64,000 nt of DNA from Winogradskyella marincola (GCF_029624125.1 NZ_JARSBN010000008.1:1-64000), one strand, 5' to 3'; numbered from the stretch's first letter, positions 9,567 through 18,880 are shown. Numbers and translations: made by a program. Notes: generated by a model from the sequence alone, not told the origin.

Positions 9567-10784
9567 ATGAAATATACTGATACAGTCAATTGGATGTTTC
9601 AACAACTGCCAATGTATCAAAACAAGGGTAAGTCTGCGTTTAAAAAAGATTTATCTAATACAATTAAGCTTTCGGTACATCTCAATCATCCAGAACAACA
9701 ATTTAAATCAATTCATGTTGGTGGTACTAATGGAAAAGGTTCCACAAGCCACATGTTGGCTTCTATACTTCAGGAAGCAGGTTATAAAGTTGGGCTTTAT
9801 ACATCACCTCATTTAAAAGATTTTAGAGAACGAATTAAGATAAATGGACAAGTCGTTTCTAAGCAATTTGTTATTGGCTTTATAAAGCGAAATAAGACTT
9901 TTTTAGAGTCTAATAATTTGTCTTTTTTTGAAATGACTGTTGGTATGGCTTTCGATTATTTTGCAAAGCAAAAAGTTGATATCGCCATTATCGAAGTTGG
10001 TTTAGGTGGTCGATTAGATTCTACAAATATCATTACTCCAGAGCTTTCTGTAATTACCAATATTGGTTTTGATCATGTACAGTTTTTAGGAGATACACTC
10101 GAAAAAATTGCAGGTGAAAAAGCAGGAATTATAAAACAGAATATACCTGTTGTAATTGGCCAAACACAAGATGAAACCAAAAAGGTGTTTTCTTCTAAAG
10201 CAAAGTCTACAAATTCCGAAATATATTTTGCAGATCAATTGATTGAAGAAGTTTTAGAAAGTGATTTAAAAGGTTCTTACCAAGAACACAACAAAAAAAC
10301 GGTTATACAATCTGTTACAGTGCTCAGGCAATTGGGTTACGATATTTCAAATTCAAACTTAAAAAAAGGGTTGCTTAACGTTGTTAAAAATTCTGGATTA
10401 CAAGGACGTTGGCAAGTTCTACAGCAACAACCTAAAATTGTGTGCGATACAGCTCATAATAAGGAAGGTTTAAGTTATACAATGCAACAATTGCAAGCTG
10501 AGTCCTACAATAAGCTACATATTGTCTTTGGAGTGGTAAGCGATAAAGACTTAGACGGAATTATATCATTATTGCCAAAACAAGCTTCATATTACTTTTG
10601 TAAACCAAATGTACAGCGTGGACAAGATGAAGAATTGCTGAAGGAGTATTTCCTTAACAAAGGGTTTACAGGTAATTCTTATTCTTCTGTAAATGAAGCA
10701 CTACATACTGCAAAGCTAAATGCAAATACAGACGATTTAATTTACGTAGGAGGAAGTACTTTTGTGGTAGCAGAGGTTCTTTAG
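9567..10784 (+). CDS. folC: Bifunctional dihydrofolate synthase / folylpolyglutamate synthase
   Basis: 405 residues, Mur-ligase superfamily. Adds glutamate to dihydropteroate and to folates, in the cytosol. ATP loop HVGGTNGKGST at residues 50-60; VGLGGRLDSTNI and TNIGFDHVQFLGDTLEKIAGEKAGI are characteristic of FolC; the C-terminal domain begins near DTAHNKEGL. Begins 7 nt after tonB, so it probably shares that transcript although unrelated in function. Confidence 0.95.
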   Translation: MKYTDTVNWMFQQLPMYQNKGKSAFKKDLSNTIKLSVHLNHPEQQFKSIHVGGTNGKGSTSHMLASILQEAGYKVGLYTSPHLKDFRERIKINGQVVSKQFVIGFIKRNKTFLESNNLSFFEMTVGMAFDYFAKQKVDIAIIEVGLGGRLDSTNIITPELSVITNIGFDHVQFLGDTLEKIAGEKAGIIKQNIPVVIGQTQDETKKVFSSKAKSTNSEIYFADQLIEEVLESDLKGSYQEHNKKTVIQSVTVLRQLGYDISNSNLKKGLLNVVKNSGLQGRWQVLQQQPKIVCDTAHNKEGLSYTMQQLQAESYNKLHIVFGVVSDKDLDGIISLLPKQASYYFCKPNVQRGQDEELLKEYFLNKGFTGNSYSSVNEALHTAKLNANTDDLIYVGGSTFVVAEVL

Positions 10785-10827
10785 AGTCTAAAAATACGTA
10801 TATTTCAAAATCAAATTTTTTTAAGTG

Positions 10828-11121
10828 ATGATAGAAATTATCAATCAGATATTTGCTTTAGAATCTAAGTTGCAAAAAAACGGTGTAGATGATTATTCAA
10901 GAAATTTTGACCGTATTGCTAATGAGTTTAAAAACTTAAATTACCACGTTATCAATCCAATTGGGAAGTCATACAGAAATGAAATGACAGATGTTGAGGC
11001 GAGTATTTCGGGTGATTTAAATAAAAATTCAAAAATCACTAAAGTTTTAAAACCTGTTATTTACGAGATTAATGGTAGCGAAACTAGCTTAGTTCAAAAA
11101 GGGATTGTAATTGTAGAATAA
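10828..11121 (+). CDS. Small GrpE-like protein next to Hsp70 (putative nucleotide-exchange factor)
   Basis: 97 residues from the ATG at 10828 (a GTG at 10825 is in frame). A short helical N-terminus (about 1-35, LESKLQKNG) is followed by VINPIGKSYRNEMTDVEAS and ITKVLKPVIYEINGS...LVQKGIVIVE. The second half resembles the beta domain of GrpE, whose C-terminus also ends in a 'xxVLQKGY...VxV' pattern, but the long dimerising coiled coil of normal GrpE is missing. It ends 5 nt before the Hsp70 gene, so it is very probably the partner or exchange factor of that Hsp70. The assignment rests on resemblance and position and is an inference. Confidence 0.55.
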   Translation: MIEIINQIFALESKLQKNGVDDYSRNFDRIANEFKNLNYHVINPIGKSYRNEMTDVEASISGDLNKNSKITKVLKPVIYEINGSETSLVQKGIVIVE

Positions 11122-11126
11122 GATTA

Positions 11127-13625
11127 ATGAAGACTATAAATTTTGCTATAGACTTAGGAACAACAAATAGCCTGGTCGCCAAATATGATAACGGGAAAAT
11201 AAAAATATTTAATAATCCTCTGGGTTTAAAACAGACCTTACCATCGTGTATAGCCTTTAGAGGCAACAGAATAGTAATTGGAGACAAGGCACTGGATTAT
11301 TTAGAAAAAGATGCAGAAAATGTCTGCATGCTTTTCAAAAGAAAAATGGGTACACAGGATACATATTTTGTGCCTTCATTAGATAAAGAAATGCAACCAA
11401 TAGAGCTTTCATCATTGGTTTTAAAAGAGTTGAAAAACTTTTTGCCAGATGATGAGGTTGTCAATAGTGTTGTTATTACTATACCAGCAGCTTTTGATAC
11501 CATACAATCTAATGCCACAAAAAAAGCAGGTTATTTAGCCGGATTTAAAGAGGTGGTTTTACTTCAAGAACCTATAGCAGCTTGCTTGGCGTTTGCCAAT
11601 ACGTCTAATACCGAAGTTAAAGAAAAAGAACACTGGATTGTTTATGATTTTGGTGGAGGAACGTTTGATGTAGCTTTGGTTGAAGTTGATGAAAGAGAGT
11701 TAAAAGTTGTAGATCATCAAGGCGATAATTATTTAGGTGGCGCAGACTTTGATAATTTAATTGTCAAAAATTTAATAGTACCTTTTATTGAAGAAAAAAC
11801 GGGACAGTCAGATTTATGGAAGTCTTTAAAATCAAAATCTTCAACCCATAAAGGGCTTTACTTTGAATTATTGAAAAAAGCTGAAGAAGCTAAAAAAGAA
11901 CTTTCAAATTTTGAAGAAACCGAAATAGAACTTGATTTCAGTATTAATGATGTCGATTTGTATGACCACTTAATAGTAAAACGTGAAGTTTTTGAGAATT
12001 TAATTCTTTCAAACGTAGAAAATACGGTTACTATCATTAAAGATATTATTAAGGATAATCAATTACTTAATTCAGATATAAAACGTGTAATTCTAATTGG
12101 AGGAACTACATATATCCCTTTAATAAAAAAATCAATTACCAATGCTATTGGTGTGGAGGTTAATTCTTCAATAGATCCAACATCAGCGGTTGTTGAAGGT
12201 GCAGCATATTATGCAGGCTCTAAACCTAGCGAGCTTAAAGAAGATGAAATTGTTGAGGAAGAAGAAACAAAAGAGGAAGCAATAATAGATTCTAAATTTT
12301 TCTACGAACAAAATACCAGAGATGCTGAGGAATTGATTACAGCAAAATTTTCTGGAGTAGATATCGATAACTATAGAATAATACGAAAAGATGGAGGTTA
12401 CGATTCTGGTGTAAAGGGATTAAAGAATAACTCGTTTTCAGAATTTGTACCACTTTTAGAAGGCAGGCTTAACCAGTTTAAGGTACAATTACTTAATAGT
12501 GCTTTAGAAGTTTTAAAAGTTATCGATCCACTTTCTATTAATCACGGAAGCTATAGTGTTAATGGGCAACCATTACCAAATGATATTTGTATGGAGGTCG
12601 ATGATTTAGACGCTTCGGCTACACGATTAGAGCGCATATTTGCTAAAGGAAGTATTTTGCCATTAAAGAAGAAAATATACAAGACAGCTTCTAAAACCAT
12701 CTTAAAAAAGTCTAAATCTAATCTTGCTATCAATGTCATCGAAGGACGATCTAATGGCTTGCCAAGTTCTGGTTTAAGTATTGGATATATTGAAATTTTT
12801 GGTGAAGATTTAGAGGACGATTTAATAAAAGGAACAGATATTGAGATTGAATTAGAAATTTCTGAATCCAGAGAGCTTAAAATAAATGTGTTTTTACAGT
12901 CTTGCGATCAGGAATTCGAAAATGTGTTTAGTGAGTCAGAACGATCTATTAGTGTTAATAAAATCAATACCGAAATCAATACAGTTTTAAGTGATGTAGA
13001 AGCAGTAATAAAAACGGCAAATGCTAATGAAAACTTTGAGTATTCTAATAAGCTTGAATCGATACGAGTAGGACTTATAGAAATTCAGATTGAAGCCTCA
13101 ATGATTAATGATGATGATATTTCGGATACGAAATTTCAACTTGATGATAGAAAACGAAAACTTATACAAGATTTTGATGACTTAACCCGAAATGAGATAG
13201 TAGCCAAAGAAATTGAAGAGTATAACGATACAAAGGCAGATTTAGAATATCATCTTAACCAGAATGAAAATGAGCGATACAAAACAAAGTATCAACGTAT
13301 CATTCAAAATGAAAAAGAGGTTATTAATTCATTAGATAGGTATCTAATTCGTTCAAAAATTAAAGAACTTGAGGATTTATTTAATGCCATTATACAATCT
13401 AGTGACGAAAATTTTATTTCCTACTACTTAGGATTAAAACTATATGATAATTTTACAAATAAGCGTAAGGCCGAAAAGTTATTTGATCAAGGAGATAAAG
13501 CTTTAGAACAAAAGGATTATAAAGTTATACGACACGTAGTTTACGGACTCTCAGCTCTGGTACACGAGAATGATAGGCATCAGCGCAAAGACTTTAATGA
13601 CAATAGCAAAACAGGACTAAACTAA
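11127..13625 (+). CDS. Divergent Hsp70-family (DnaK-like) protein
   Basis: 832 residues, longer than DnaK (about 640). The N-terminal actin-fold ATPase is complete: IDLGTTNSLVA (8-18, phosphate 1), VYDFGGGTFDVALVEV (phosphate 2) and VILIGGTTYIPLI (adenosine loop, about 330-342). After about residue 385 an acidic linker (EEEETKEEA) leads into some 440 residues with no clear DnaK substrate-domain signature; the tail is strongly helical and charged. This resembles the 'Hsp70 family protein' group rather than the housekeeping DnaK. Clients are unknown. It sits 5 nt after the GrpE-like gene, and its stop codon overlaps the stop of the opposite gene. Confidence 0.85.
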   Translation: MKTINFAIDLGTTNSLVAKYDNGKIKIFNNPLGLKQTLPSCIAFRGNRIVIGDKALDYLEKDAENVCMLFKRKMGTQDTYFVPSLDKEMQPIELSSLVLKELKNFLPDDEVVNSVVITIPAAFDTIQSNATKKAGYLAGFKEVVLLQEPIAACLAFANTSNTEVKEKEHWIVYDFGGGTFDVALVEVDERELKVVDHQGDNYLGGADFDNLIVKNLIVPFIEEKTGQSDLWKSLKSKSSTHKGLYFELLKKAEEAKKELSNFEETEIELDFSINDVDLYDHLIVKREVFENLILSNVENTVTIIKDIIKDNQLLNSDIKRVILIGGTTYIPLIKKSITNAIGVEVNSSIDPTSAVVEGAAYYAGSKPSELKEDEIVEEEETKEEAIIDSKFFYEQNTRDAEELITAKFSGVDIDNYRIIRKDGGYDSGVKGLKNNSFSEFVPLLEGRLNQFKVQLLNSALEVLKVIDPLSINHGSYSVNGQPLPNDICMEVDDLDASATRLERIFAKGSILPLKKKIYKTASKTILKKSKSNLAINVIEGRSNGLPSSGLSIGYIEIFGEDLEDDLIKGTDIEIELEISESRELKINVFLQSCDQEFENVFSESERSISVNKINTEINTVLSDVEAVIKTANANENFEYSNKLESIRVGLIEIQIEASMINDDDISDTKFQLDDRKRKLIQDFDDLTRNEIVAKEIEEYNDTKADLEYHLNQNENERYKTKYQRIIQNEKEVINSLDRYLIRSKIKELEDLFNAIIQSSDENFISYYLGLKLYDNFTNKRKAEKLFDQGDKALEQKDYKVIRHVVYGLSALVHENDRHQRKDFNDNSKTGLN

Positions 13626-15277
13626 TAAGATCTGTACTTCTTTTTGTAATATTTAGCGTATAAAGCATCTATATTTATAGAAATTAACTCAATGTCTTTG
13701 GGCTCAATTTTATCTATTCGTCTTGTTCTAATCTTAACTTTAGATTTTTGAGGTCTTCTAGATTCATAGACTTTATCTTCAAAAGGTAAAACTGTTATTT
13801 CAGAATTTTTTGTAAGTAGACTGTCAATCTTGTATAAATAACTAAAATCTGTGTTTCTGTTAAAATGCGAAAGGCTTGTTTCTACAAAATCTTTTCCTGT
13901 GTAAAAAGCAAGGCAATCCTTAGGTTTTAAATTTATATAAGTGCTTTGGTTTCTAGGTATATAAATAGATTGATCTATACCTTGTGTAAGGCGAAAAACA
14001 ATTAAATCTTCATTGCTTTTGTTTTCTAAAAACGTAGTGTTGTCAGAATCTTTGATATTGAAATAAGGTAGAAGATTAAAAGTTTTAGGGTAAGGATTAG
14101 AAAAAGCTTCTAGTTCTGTAGGTGCTAAATCAGAAGAATCTTTTCTAAGAACTTTATTTTTCATCATATACAAGAATCTTATATGATTAGAAAGCTTGTA
14201 TTTATCATCATTATATGAAGTGCTGTTAGAAGAATTGTACTCACCACTAAGCACTTTTTTAAGATCTTCGTTATCAGCATTTCCTTTTTGCATCTCTTTG
14301 ATAACACTATCTAAGCGTATTAGTTGTTCATCGCTGGTGTTGGGTGCTTTATAGTTGAAATTATCAAAATTAATAGGATTGTAATCTGGTTTAGAATCGT
14401 TAGAAATACCTTTTCCAATCCAAAAAATAAGTCTAATAACAACAAATACTATTAAGACCATATTCCAGCCACTTAGTCCAGAATCAGATTTTTCACTTCT
14501 GTGAGAAGAGTATGCATACTCTCGTGCAATTTCTGCATTAGATTCTAAATTATCTTTTAGAAACGCATTTGAGGTGTCTAGATGAGCAAAGGCTACCATA
14601 ACTCTAGAACAAAACTTGAAACTTTCGTTAGTTACGTTTTTTCTTAAACGATTGTAGGTGTCTACAAGTTCAGAATTTAATTCTAAAACTTCTTCATTAA
14701 AAGCGTCAGGATAGGTGTTTAAGCTTAATATAAATACTCTATTACTTATAAAAGCAATAGGAAATTGCTTTTCTTTTAATTTATCATTTTGAATGTATGT
14801 GCAAGCGTAGTTTAACCGTGCTTTAAAAAGATTAATAACCAATTGGTTAATAGCCTCAGTAAAAAGATAATTGTGTTGTAGGGTTTTGTGAATTTGCTCA
14901 TACTTTCCCTTTTTTATGGCATTACCTAAAAATATAACGAGATTTTCTTTAAGATAATCATTCAAAAAATATTTAAGTGTTTCCAGGTCTTGTATTGAAG
15001 ACTCATCAACAGTAATCTCTTTTAGTTTTATTTGCTCAAAATTGCCAGATATTAAGTGCTTTAACCAAGTGTGTTTTTCAACAAAAATATAGCAGTCTCT
15101 TAGACTATCATTCTTTAGGTCATCTATAATTTTTGCTACCTCACCAATATTATTATTGTCTTCTAACATGGCTTTTGCCTTTAGTTGTTTTTGAAGTCTA
15201 ATTATACTATTGGTATTTAGTTCAGATATTTCATCTAAGCTAAGGTCGAGAAGGTCGGTTAAAGAGGTGTATTTCAA
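13622..15277 (-). CDS. Unknown single-pass membrane protein convergent with the Hsp70
   Basis: 551 residues, not recognised. The N-terminal 265 residues are mainly helical and soluble-looking (LDEISELNTNSIIRLQKQLK). One membrane helix lies at about 271-288 (WNMVLIVFVVIRLIFWIG), followed by a polar region and, near the C-terminus, a beta-rich segment (LIVFRLTQGIDQSIYIPRN) and a basic stretch (RRPQKSKVKIRTRR). There is no signal peptide, so the helix may be an internal anchor. The TAG stop overlaps the TAA of the Hsp70 gene on the other strand. Location suggests, but does not prove, a link to the Hsp70 pair. Confidence 0.75.
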   Translation of the reverse strand: MKYTSLTDLLDLSLDEISELNTNSIIRLQKQLKAKAMLEDNNNIGEVAKIIDDLKNDSLRDCYIFVEKHTWLKHLISGNFEQIKLKEITVDESSIQDLETLKYFLNDYLKENLVIFLGNAIKKGKYEQIHKTLQHNYLFTEAINQLVINLFKARLNYACTYIQNDKLKEKQFPIAFISNRVFILSLNTYPDAFNEEVLELNSELVDTYNRLRKNVTNESFKFCSRVMVAFAHLDTSNAFLKDNLESNAEIAREYAYSSHRSEKSDSGLSGWNMVLIVFVVIRLIFWIGKGISNDSKPDYNPINFDNFNYKAPNTSDEQLIRLDSVIKEMQKGNADNEDLKKVLSGEYNSSNSTSYNDDKYKLSNHIRFLYMMKNKVLRKDSSDLAPTELEAFSNPYPKTFNLLPYFNIKDSDNTTFLENKSNEDLIVFRLTQGIDQSIYIPRNQSTYINLKPKDCLAFYTGKDFVETSLSHFNRNTDFSYLYKIDSLLTKNSEITVLPFEDKVYESRRPQKSKVKIRTRRIDKIEPKDIELISINIDALYAKYYKKKYRSY

Positions 15278-15382
15278 GGCTATATTCTTATAAGAATTTT
15301 AAAAGTAATTAAATAAATTAAGTTGAAAAATGTTTTTCATTTTTTTGAATTCAAATTTTTTTAAAAAATTTCTAAAAAAAAT

Positions 15383-15412
15383 TTTGAGATATTAAAAACT
15401 AGTCTATCTTTG
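15383..15412 (+). promoter_or_regulatory. Promoter of tRNA-Val (TTTG-N18-TATCTTTG)
   Basis: TTTG at 15383-15386 and a perfect -7 element TATCTTTG at 15405-15412, 18 nt apart; the tRNA begins 16 nt later. This is a textbook Bacteroidota promoter. Confidence 0.75.
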
Positions 15413-15427
15413 CAGTCCTAATAATTA

Positions 15428-15502
15428 GGGCGCGTAGCTCAGTTGGTTCAGAGCACTTGGTTTACACCCAAGGGGTCAGGGGTTCGAATCCCTTCGCGCC
15501 CA
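15428..15502 (+). tRNA. tRNA-Val (anticodon TAC)
   Basis: 75 nt. Acceptor stem GGGCGCG/CGCGCCC with discriminator A; D-arm GCTCAGTTGGTTCAGAGC; anticodon stem CTTGG/CCAAG around loop TTTACAC with anticodon TAC; T-arm with GGTTCGAATCC. No CCA is encoded immediately after the discriminator (CAC follows). All arms pair, so the gene looks functional. Confidence 0.95.
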
Positions 15503-15503
15503 C

Positions 15504-15533
15504 AAAAGTTCACAGAAATGTGAACTTTTTTTG
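15504..15533 (+). terminator. Terminator after tRNA-Val
   Basis: AAAGTTCAC-AGAAAT-GTGAACTTT followed by a T-run, directly after the tRNA. Confidence 0.85.
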
Positions 15534-15543
15534 TTTATAAAAA

Positions 15544-15617
15544 GGTCATTAAATCAGTATTTTTTTTGAGTGTTGCGTTAGTGGAGTAGGTGTCACAGAT
15601 TGCAACTCAAAATGACC
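15544..15617. repeat. Nested imperfect inverted repeat of unknown role
   Basis: Outer arms GGTCATT (15544-15550) and AATGACC (15611-15617) enclose inner arms GAGTGTTGC (15568-15576) and GCAACTC (15602-15608, pairing with a 2-nt bulge). No frame or promoter is evident. It is the only unexplained part of the 385-base gap between the membrane protein and murF; the rest of that gap is tRNA, promoter and terminators. Confidence 0.4.
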
Positions 15618-15631
15618 CATGTAAAAAGTAT

Positions 15632-15659
15632 AAATCCAAGGCAAAAGCTTGGATTTTTT
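15632..15659. terminator. Hairpin at the 3' end of murF
   Basis: AAATCCAAG-GCAAAAG-CTTGGATTT, with a T-run of six on the plus strand and only a short T-run in the murF direction. It could stop transcription from either side, better for plus-strand reads. Confidence 0.6.
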
Positions 15660-15662
15660 GTT

Positions 15663-16943
15663 TTATAATAATTCTAAAATACGCTCTAACGCCATTCCTC
15701 TAGATCCTTTTATTAAAACTGTAGAATTTTTTAGGTCTAAGTTTTTTAATAAAGGTTTTAAATCTTCAAAGCTTTTAAACTTTTTAGTTGTAGACTTAGT
15801 TGTTGTTTTGTAGAAATTTTCTCCGACTAAAAAGATATTTTCATCAAAATTATCTTCAGTAAAATTTGCTATAGTTTGGTGTTCTTTCTCAGCTTCTTTT
15901 CCTAGCTCAAACATGTCGCCAAGAAAAAGATATTTACGATCAGCATTAAGTTGCTTAAGATTTTTAAGTGCAGCCAACATGCTTGTTGGGTTGGCATTGT
16001 ATGCATCTAAAATAATCTTTGTGGTATGTCTATTAATGATTTCTGAGCGATTATTGTTAGGTTGGTAGCTTTCTATAGCTTTTTTTATGTTTTCGGTCTT
16101 AACTTCAAAATATTGACCAATAGCTACAGCTACAGCTATGTTGCCATAATTATAGTCGCCTATAAGTTGACTGTGTATGTCAATATTGTTGTAACTTAGG
16201 TTAACATAAGGGTTTGCGCTTTTAAACTCAACGATGCAGTCGTTTTCTTTTGTTTTTCCAAACGTTTTTATGTTATGATAGGAATTAATTTGCTTCAGTT
16301 GTTTTGGATCGTCTGAGTTTATGAAAACTGTTTTTTCATTAGCCTTTAAATAATCATACAATTCAGATTTACCTTTTATAACACCTTCTTCTCCTCCAAA
16401 ACCCTCAAGATGTGCTTTTCCAAAATTTGTAATTAATCCAAAATTTGGTTCTGCAATACCACATAGAAATTCGATTTCTTTTTGATGGTTAGCACCCATT
16501 TCTACAATGCCAAAATCTAAGTCTTTTGTAAACGATAATAGGGTAAGAGGTACGCCTATATGATTGTTGAGGTTTCCTTTTGTGGCATCTACTTTATATG
16601 ACGTTGATAGTACGGCTTTAATTAGTTCTTTTGTGGTAGTTTTACCATTGCTTCCTGTTAGAGATATAATAGGTATGTTAATTGTTTTTCTGTGGTAATT
16701 GGCTAAATTTTGTAATGTAGTTAAAACATCATCTACCAAGATGCAATTATCATTTATAACTGCATTTTTATCGTCTACAATGCAGTGTTTTGCGCCACTT
16801 TCAAATGCTTGTTTTACAAACTTATTACCGTCAAAATTATCGCCTTTTAAAGCGAAGTACATATCACCTTTACTTATTTTTCTGGTGTCTGTAGAGATAG
16901 AAGCAGATGCTTCAAACTTTTTATAAATAGATGCTATTTCCAT
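15663..16943 (-). CDS. murF: UDP-N-acetylmuramoyl-tripeptide--D-alanyl-D-alanine ligase
   Basis: 426 residues, usual MurF length. Adds D-Ala-D-Ala to the UDP-MurNAc-tripeptide, the last cytoplasmic step of murein precursor synthesis. ATP loop SLTGSNGKTTTKEL at 94-107; NNHIGVPLTLLSF and VEMGANHQKEI are typical of MurF; DAYNANPTSM marks the start of the C-terminal domain. The N-terminal region has TDTRKISKGDMYFALKG. It lies downstream of gldJ on the same strand, but a strong terminator separates them. It stands alone rather than in a mur/fts cluster. Confidence 0.95.
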   Translation of the reverse strand: MEIASIYKKFEASASISTDTRKISKGDMYFALKGDNFDGNKFVKQAFESGAKHCIVDDKNAVINDNCILVDDVLTTLQNLANYHRKTINIPIISLTGSNGKTTTKELIKAVLSTSYKVDATKGNLNNHIGVPLTLLSFTKDLDFGIVEMGANHQKEIEFLCGIAEPNFGLITNFGKAHLEGFGGEEGVIKGKSELYDYLKANEKTVFINSDDPKQLKQINSYHNIKTFGKTKENDCIVEFKSANPYVNLSYNNIDIHSQLIGDYNYGNIAVAVAIGQYFEVKTENIKKAIESYQPNNNRSEIINRHTTKIILDAYNANPTSMLAALKNLKQLNADRKYLFLGDMFELGKEAEKEHQTIANFTEDNFDENIFLVGENFYKTTTKSTTKKFKSFEDLKPLLKNLDLKNSTVLIKGSRGMALERILELL

Positions 16944-16955
16944 AAGCCTAAAAAT

Positions 16956-16988
16956 AAAAAAGTCCTGATAAATTTATCAGGACTTTTT
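16956..16988 (-). terminator. Terminator of gldJ
   Basis: AGTCCTGATA-AATT-TATCAGGACT (16961-16984), followed by a T-run on the minus strand, between gldJ and murF. Confidence 0.85.
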
Positions 16989-17008
16989 CAATATTATTTA
17001 ACGTGTTA

Positions 17009-18688
17009 TTAGTTACGTTTCTTTTGTGATTTTACTGATTTAGAACCTACTCTAGAAACCGCACATCTAAACCCAATATAGTCTGTAGCCATATCTTGTG
17101 GGAAATAACGACGCTGAGCTGGATCTATCCAATAAGCTCTGTCTCTCCAAGAACCTCCTTTGAAAACTCTTACTTCATCATTAATTAAAGAAGTTCTGTT
17201 GTTAGACTTATCGTATTCTCTAATAAGTTTACCACCTGCAGAATCTACTTCAACACTATGCTTAGGAGAGTTGTACATTTTTCCTGTAGTATTGATTCTT
17301 TCATCACCTTCGTCAAAGCTCTCTCTATAGTAACGAGAAGAACGCTTGTCTCCATCTCTAAAGTTTCTGTTGTCACTCTTGTCAAACTGAGTTCTTAAAT
17401 AAGTATCCTCGTCATCAACAGGTATCTTAGCAATTTCACCAGGAAGGTTACGTGCCACAATTTTACCGTTGCTTAAAGTATCGTATACTATTTCTTCAGT
17501 TGTTACAATCTTTACAGTACCATCTTCGTTTAATGCATTTTTAGTATAAACGTTACCTCTATAGTAGTTAAAATCGTTAAAGTCATCATCTACAATAGGA
17601 CGATAAACATCAGCTACCCACTCTGCAACGTTACCAGCCATATCATAAAGACCGTAGTCATTTGGTTGGTAAGATTTTACTTCGGCAGTAATATCTGCAC
17701 CATCATCAGACCATCCTGCAATTCCACCGTAGTCACCTTTACCTTGCTTAAAGTTAGCCATTTGGTCACCTCTGTTTACACGCTTACCAGATCTTGTGTA
17801 TTGTCCATCCCAAGGATATTTCTTACGACCTCTGTAAACATTGTAGCTTCTTAATTCGCTCATACCTAAAGCAGCATATTCCCATTCAGCTTCAGTTGGT
17901 AGTCTGTATTTTACAGGAATTAATCCGGTTTCTCTGTTAGCATAAACATTAATTGGATTTCCTTCAGCATCTGTTTGCTGTCTTCTTTTACCACCTTCTA
18001 AAACTTCAGAATTACCACCATAAGTTTGTGTTGGTGCATTTGTATATGTGTCTACATCAAAAGTACTTTCTGCGTTTAAGTCTGTTAAGTGAGCATCTCT
18101 TTTTATGTAACCAGCGTCTTGTAAAGACATTTCTGCAACACGATTAGATCTCCAGTTTGCATATTCAACAGCTTGAATCCAGCTAACACCTACAACAGGA
18201 TAGTTAGCATAACCAGGATGACGTAGATAGTTTTCTGTCATCATTTCGTTATAACCTAAACGATTTCTCCATACTAAAGTATCTGGAAGAGCTCCTTTAT
18301 AGATAAGTGCATAATTTGGATCGTCTGGTGGATATACACTCTTTAAATAGTGTAGGTAGTACAGGTAGTTTACGTTAGTAACCTCTGCTTCATCCATGTA
18401 AAATGATTGAATGTGTTGCTGATTTGGAGTGTTGTTCCAATCGTGCATTGGGTCATCTTGTACTTTACCCATTGTAAAAGTTCCACCTTCAATAAATGCT
18501 GTGCCAGGAGGAGTTTCTTGTTCTTTGAAACTTGTATTGTATTGAAAACCACCGTTTTTGTCGTTGATTTTCCATCCTGTAGCACTATCAATATTGCCTG
18601 AGTTAGAGTTACGTTTACAACTAACAATACTAGCGCAAAGCGTCAGTGCAATTAAAAATTTTAGGTTTGAGACATTTTTCATATCCAT
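17009..18688 (-). CDS. gldJ: Gliding motility lipoprotein GldJ
   Basis: About 560 residues. Outer-membrane-associated lipoprotein needed for gliding and for stability of the T9SS core components. The signal peptide ends in a lipobox (LTLCASIVSC). The best start is ATG 18688 or 18682: the frame runs open to 18733, but that would precede the probable -7 element and put 15 extra residues before the signal peptide. An FGE/SUMF1-type domain is visible: FIEGGTFTMG, MDEAEVTNVNYLYYL, YRLPTEAEWEYAA, VAEWVADVY, KGGSWRDRAYW, IGFRCA. A long insertion separates the last blocks, as in other GldJ proteins. It lies head-to-head with porU, another T9SS gene. Confidence 0.93.
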   Translation of the reverse strand: MDMKNVSNLKFLIALTLCASIVSCKRNSNSGNIDSATGWKINDKNGGFQYNTSFKEQETPPGTAFIEGGTFTMGKVQDDPMHDWNNTPNQQHIQSFYMDEAEVTNVNYLYYLHYLKSVYPPDDPNYALIYKGALPDTLVWRNRLGYNEMMTENYLRHPGYANYPVVGVSWIQAVEYANWRSNRVAEMSLQDAGYIKRDAHLTDLNAESTFDVDTYTNAPTQTYGGNSEVLEGGKRRQQTDAEGNPINVYANRETGLIPVKYRLPTEAEWEYAALGMSELRSYNVYRGRKKYPWDGQYTRSGKRVNRGDQMANFKQGKGDYGGIAGWSDDGADITAEVKSYQPNDYGLYDMAGNVAEWVADVYRPIVDDDFNDFNYYRGNVYTKNALNEDGTVKIVTTEEIVYDTLSNGKIVARNLPGEIAKIPVDDEDTYLRTQFDKSDNRNFRDGDKRSSRYYRESFDEGDERINTTGKMYNSPKHSVEVDSAGGKLIREYDKSNNRTSLINDEVRVFKGGSWRDRAYWIDPAQRRYFPQDMATDYIGFRCAVSRVGSKSVKSQKKRN

Positions 18689-18721
18689 ATGTTTAAGTAA
18701 GCTCGTTGAATTTTTAGTTCC

Positions 18722-18751
18722 GCAATATAACAATTATAGGTAAACCAACAA
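18722..18751 (-). promoter_or_regulatory. Probable gldJ promoter (TTG-N19-TATATTGC)
   Basis: Minus strand: TTG (18751-18749), 19 nt, then TATATTGC (18729-18722), seven of eight positions short of perfect only in the third T of TAnnTTTG. It sits downstream of the first in-frame ATG (18733) and upstream of the ATG at 18688, which favours the latter start. Confidence 0.45.
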
Positions 18752-18880
18752 CTTTTTTTCGCCTGAAAATTCAAAAAAAAATGCATTTCATCCTTTTTTT
18801 TGAACACAATAACGGATTTTTAGTCGATTTAACGATGTGTTTTGCTCTTTAATAACGACCACTAAAATAAATTATTGTTG

